A stretch of 64,000 bases of DNA. Source: GCA-003244245 sp050699435 (GTDB lineage Bacteria > Actinomycetota > Actinomycetes > Mycobacteriales > Pseudonocardiaceae). The translations under genes and the position numbers were made by a program. This document shows positions 62,575 to 64,000 of this stretch, one piece after another. Below the pieces are notes generated by a model that did not search any database, was not told the origin of the DNA, and saw only the letters and a list, made by a program, of their open reading frames with translations. Positions within the stretch are counted from its first letter, which is position 1. Each line of letters begins with the position of its first letter. The DNA is taken from positions 11,103 through 75,102 of the forward strand of contig JBOHGM010000008.1 of NCBI GenBank assembly GCA_050699435.1, read 5' to 3'.

Positions 62575-62988
62575 ATGAGCACGGTGTCCCACGGAGGGAG
62601 CGGTGTCGGCTCCGATTTCCCCGAGCCGGATGTGCGAGCCACGCTTGAGCTTGTGCGGAGGTTGACGGCTCTGCACGACGTGGGCAAGACAGCGTTCGAG
62701 TTTCAGAAGCTGCTCGCAACTGAGTACCCCTCCGCTGGCACGGCCGGAGACCCGGTGCCTCTGGCGAGGGCACGCAAGGTTAGCGTCTCCTTGCCCGAAC
62801 AGCTCACCGCTGCCGTCCAGCAGCGGGTGGGCAAGGGCGAGTTCAGTCACTACGTGGCGGAGGCTGTTGCTCGGCAGCTAGAACTTGATCTCCTTGCCGA
62901 GTTGAGTGACGTGCTCGCTGACGAGCATGGACCGGTTCCGGAGGAGTATCTGGCGCAGGCCGCAGCGGCATGGCCGGACGCCAAGTAG
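62575..62988 (+). CDS. vapB: VapB-type antitoxin
   Basis: A 137-residue antitoxin. The RHH-type segment is ARKVSVSLPEQLTAAVQQRV followed by KGEFSHYVAEAVARQLELDL; the C-terminal toxin-binding tail is LADEHGPVPEEYLAQAAAAW. The N-terminal 60 residues (LELVRRLTALHDVGKTAFEF) are helical and unusual for a short antitoxin; a downstream start is possible. TAGTAT 6 nt upstream suggests leaderless expression. It overlaps vapC by 19 bp. Confidence 0.8.
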   Translation: MSTVSHGGSGVGSDFPEPDVRATLELVRRLTALHDVGKTAFEFQKLLATEYPSAGTAGDPVPLARARKVSVSLPEQLTAAVQQRVGKGEFSHYVAEAVARQLELDLLAELSDVLADEHGPVPEEYLAQAAAAWPDAK

Positions 62989-63404
62989 CGGCCGGGGGCA
63001 CGCTGGTTCTGGACAGCGAGGGGCTGTCTAAGCTTGCCGCAGGCGAGTCGCAGGTGCGTGCCCACTTGGACACGGCACGCCTACGCAGGGCCCGAGTCGT
63101 CGTCAGCGCGATCACGCTGGTGGAGGTGCTTCGGGGTGGCCCTCGTGACGCATCCGTGCACCGCGTGCTCTCCCGGATTGTGACCGTGCCTGTCACTTCC
63201 GAGCTCGCACGCGCGGCTGGCGAACTGCTGGGCGTCACAGGCTTGTCCGGTCATCGGTGCGCGATCGACTCCGTAGTGGCTGCCACGGCACTGGTCATGC
63301 CTCGTCCGGTCGTACTACTGACAAGCGACCTTGATGATTTGAGTCGTCTCGTCGAGGAGCCCGGCTGTCCCAAGGAACAGCGAGTAGTTGTGATCCACGT
63401 ATGA
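62970..63404 (+). CDS. vapC: VapC-type PIN-domain ribonuclease toxin
   Basis: A 144-residue PIN nuclease with all acidic catalytic positions visible: Asp15 in LVLDSEGLSK, Glu52 in ITLVEVLRGG, Asp100 in CAIDSVVAA and Asp120 in LLTSDLDDLSR. PIN toxins cleave tRNA or rRNA. ATG 62970 overlaps the 3' end of vapB, giving translational coupling. Intact, unlike the other TA genes in the window. Confidence 0.85.
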   Translation: MAGRQVAAGGTLVLDSEGLSKLAAGESQVRAHLDTARLRRARVVVSAITLVEVLRGGPRDASVHRVLSRIVTVPVTSELARAAGELLGVTGLSGHRCAIDSVVAATALVMPRPVVLLTSDLDDLSRLVEEPGCPKEQRVVVIHV

Positions 63405-63522
63405 GCGGACATGAGCGCACTGTGCGGCAAATGAGAGTGTCTGTTCGGCGCTCCGACAGATGTCGCAGTGAGCCTTTGGCCATGGGCGGCCTACCCGACA
63501 CGTGAACTGTTCGGACGAGGAT

Positions 63523-63954
63523 CTACGCGCTGGCGCTGTCGCCTGCGGTCGCTGCGTAGGTGATGGTGTTGCCGTCGGGGTCGCGGACGACGGTTCGCCG
63601 CATCCCGTTGACGGCTTCGACCTGCCCGGCGGCGATACCGCGGCCGGCGAGCTCAGCAATCCTCGCGTCCCAGTCGTCCACCAGCACGGTGAGCAGCGCG
63701 TTGCCAGCGCGGACCGGGTCGGCCACGACGTAGACCCAGCAGAGATCTCCGGCCAGCCGCCACGCCGCCTCGGTATCGTGCGGCACCAGATCCGGCTGGC
63801 CACCGAACAATCGTTCATACCAGGCCCGCGCCACTACGAAATCAGCAACCGGAACACCAGCAAAGACATGGTTTGAGCTTGACCCCTCGGCACGGACACC
63901 TGACCTGAGGTGGCTGCGGCCACCGGGAAGGATGTCGTCGTGCCCGCACCTCAC
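63523..63954 (-). CDS. VOC (glyoxalase-like) protein, 5' end interrupted by an IS3-type element
   Basis: The VOC domain is NHVFAGVPVADFVVARAWYE, then LLTVLVDDWDARIAELAGRG and RRTVVRDPDGNTITYA. Its natural N-terminus is at about 63870-63879 (usually Met-Asn-His-Val); beyond 63879 the frame runs into the left end of an insertion sequence and only gains a GTG at 63954. So the original start and promoter were lost; the first 25 residues shown by the frame to 63954 are IS-derived. Metal-binding positions look incomplete. Confidence 0.65.
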   Translation of the reverse strand: MRCGHDDILPGGRSHLRSGVRAEGSSSNHVFAGVPVADFVVARAWYERLFGGQPDLVPHDTEAAWRLAGDLCWVYVVADPVRAGNALLTVLVDDWDARIAELAGRGIAAGQVEAVNGMRRTVVRDPDGNTITYAATAGDSASA

Positions 63955-64000
63955 CCTCCTGAGTTCCGTCGTCGAGCGGTCGAGCTGGCTCGTCTGGGCG
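63880..64000. mobile_element. Left end of an IS3-family element
   Basis: TGACCCCTCGGCACGGACAC begins a probable terminal inverted repeat at 63880, starting with the TG of IS3-family ends. It is followed 40 bases later by a transposase start. The boundary is inferred from where VOC homology stops; the rest lies beyond the window. Confidence 0.55.
63940..64000 (+). CDS. IS3-family transposase OrfA, N-terminal 20 residues
   Basis: GTG 63940 (GGAAGGA upstream) opens PAPHPPEFRRRAVELARLG, the standard N-terminus of IS3-family OrfA (HTH_Tnp_1). The gene continues past the right edge. Confidence 0.75.
   Translation, partial: MPAPHPPEFRRRAVELARLG

Overview
The window comes from a high-GC actinobacterium, most likely a member of the Pseudonocardiales. 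The evidence is the very high GC with strong GC bias at third codon positions, frequent GTG starts, and an actinobacterial housekeeping order (pdtaR, polA, rpsA, coaE with a GrpB tail, uvrB) that parallels the Mycobacterium tuberculosis Rv1626-Rv1633 block. A second block parallels Rv3689-Rv3695: DUF4129, DUF4350, MoxR and DUF58, plus SpoIIM and RDD. Paralogous XRE-type regulators with TPR-like tails are also typical of this group. About ten genes have a TANNNT-like -10 hexamer only 6-8 nt before the start codon, which points to leaderless mRNAs.

Layout. 1-760: the start of a coiled-coil protein gene and a tRNA-Leu(CAA). 975-7435: the ANTAR response regulator PdtaR and a branched-chain amino acid ABC transporter (binding protein on +, livHMGF on -), separated by a bidirectional terminator. 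7616-10227: a four-gene type VII secretion (ESX)-associated cassette bounded by a 22-bp direct repeat; the right copy is the 3' end of a thioesterase gene, so the cassette looks inserted. 10206-22452: the conserved core (thioesterase, polA, GNAT, methyltransferase, rpsA, peptidoglycan-binding protein, coaE, two DUF402 proteins, uvrB). 22619-31836: FIST protein, GlxA-type regulator, an ABC exporter whose ATPase is fused to an extracytoplasmic hydrolase, TerC behind a yybP-ykoY (manganese) riboswitch, and a GT87 mannosyltransferase-like protein. 31676-33933: a decayed toxin-antitoxin locus and a large XRE regulator.

34007-49402 is the MoxR/DUF58/RDD/SpoIIM membrane module. It is split by about 8.3 kb of extra DNA (35985-44303) carrying a beta-helix membrane protein, a decayed RiPP methyltransferase remnant, a small regulatory operon, and a lower-GC signalling group: an HTH protein, a cupin-type protein, a sigma-like HTH sensor gene broken by two frameshifts, and a PP2C-like phosphatase. 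moaA follows at 49441-50526.

50600-64000 is an accessory region full of broken genes. Its centrepiece is a two-gene operon (61403 down to 53158): a 2040-residue DEAD/DEAH helicase with a DUF1998-like zinc region and a PD-(D/E)XK-like domain, translationally coupled to a UvrD-type helicase with a RelE-like N-terminus. This is the best candidate for an uncharacterised anti-phage or DNA-processing system. To its right are decayed antitoxin genes, an intact VapBC pair, and the left end of an IS3-family element that appears to have landed at the 5' end of a glyoxalase-like gene.
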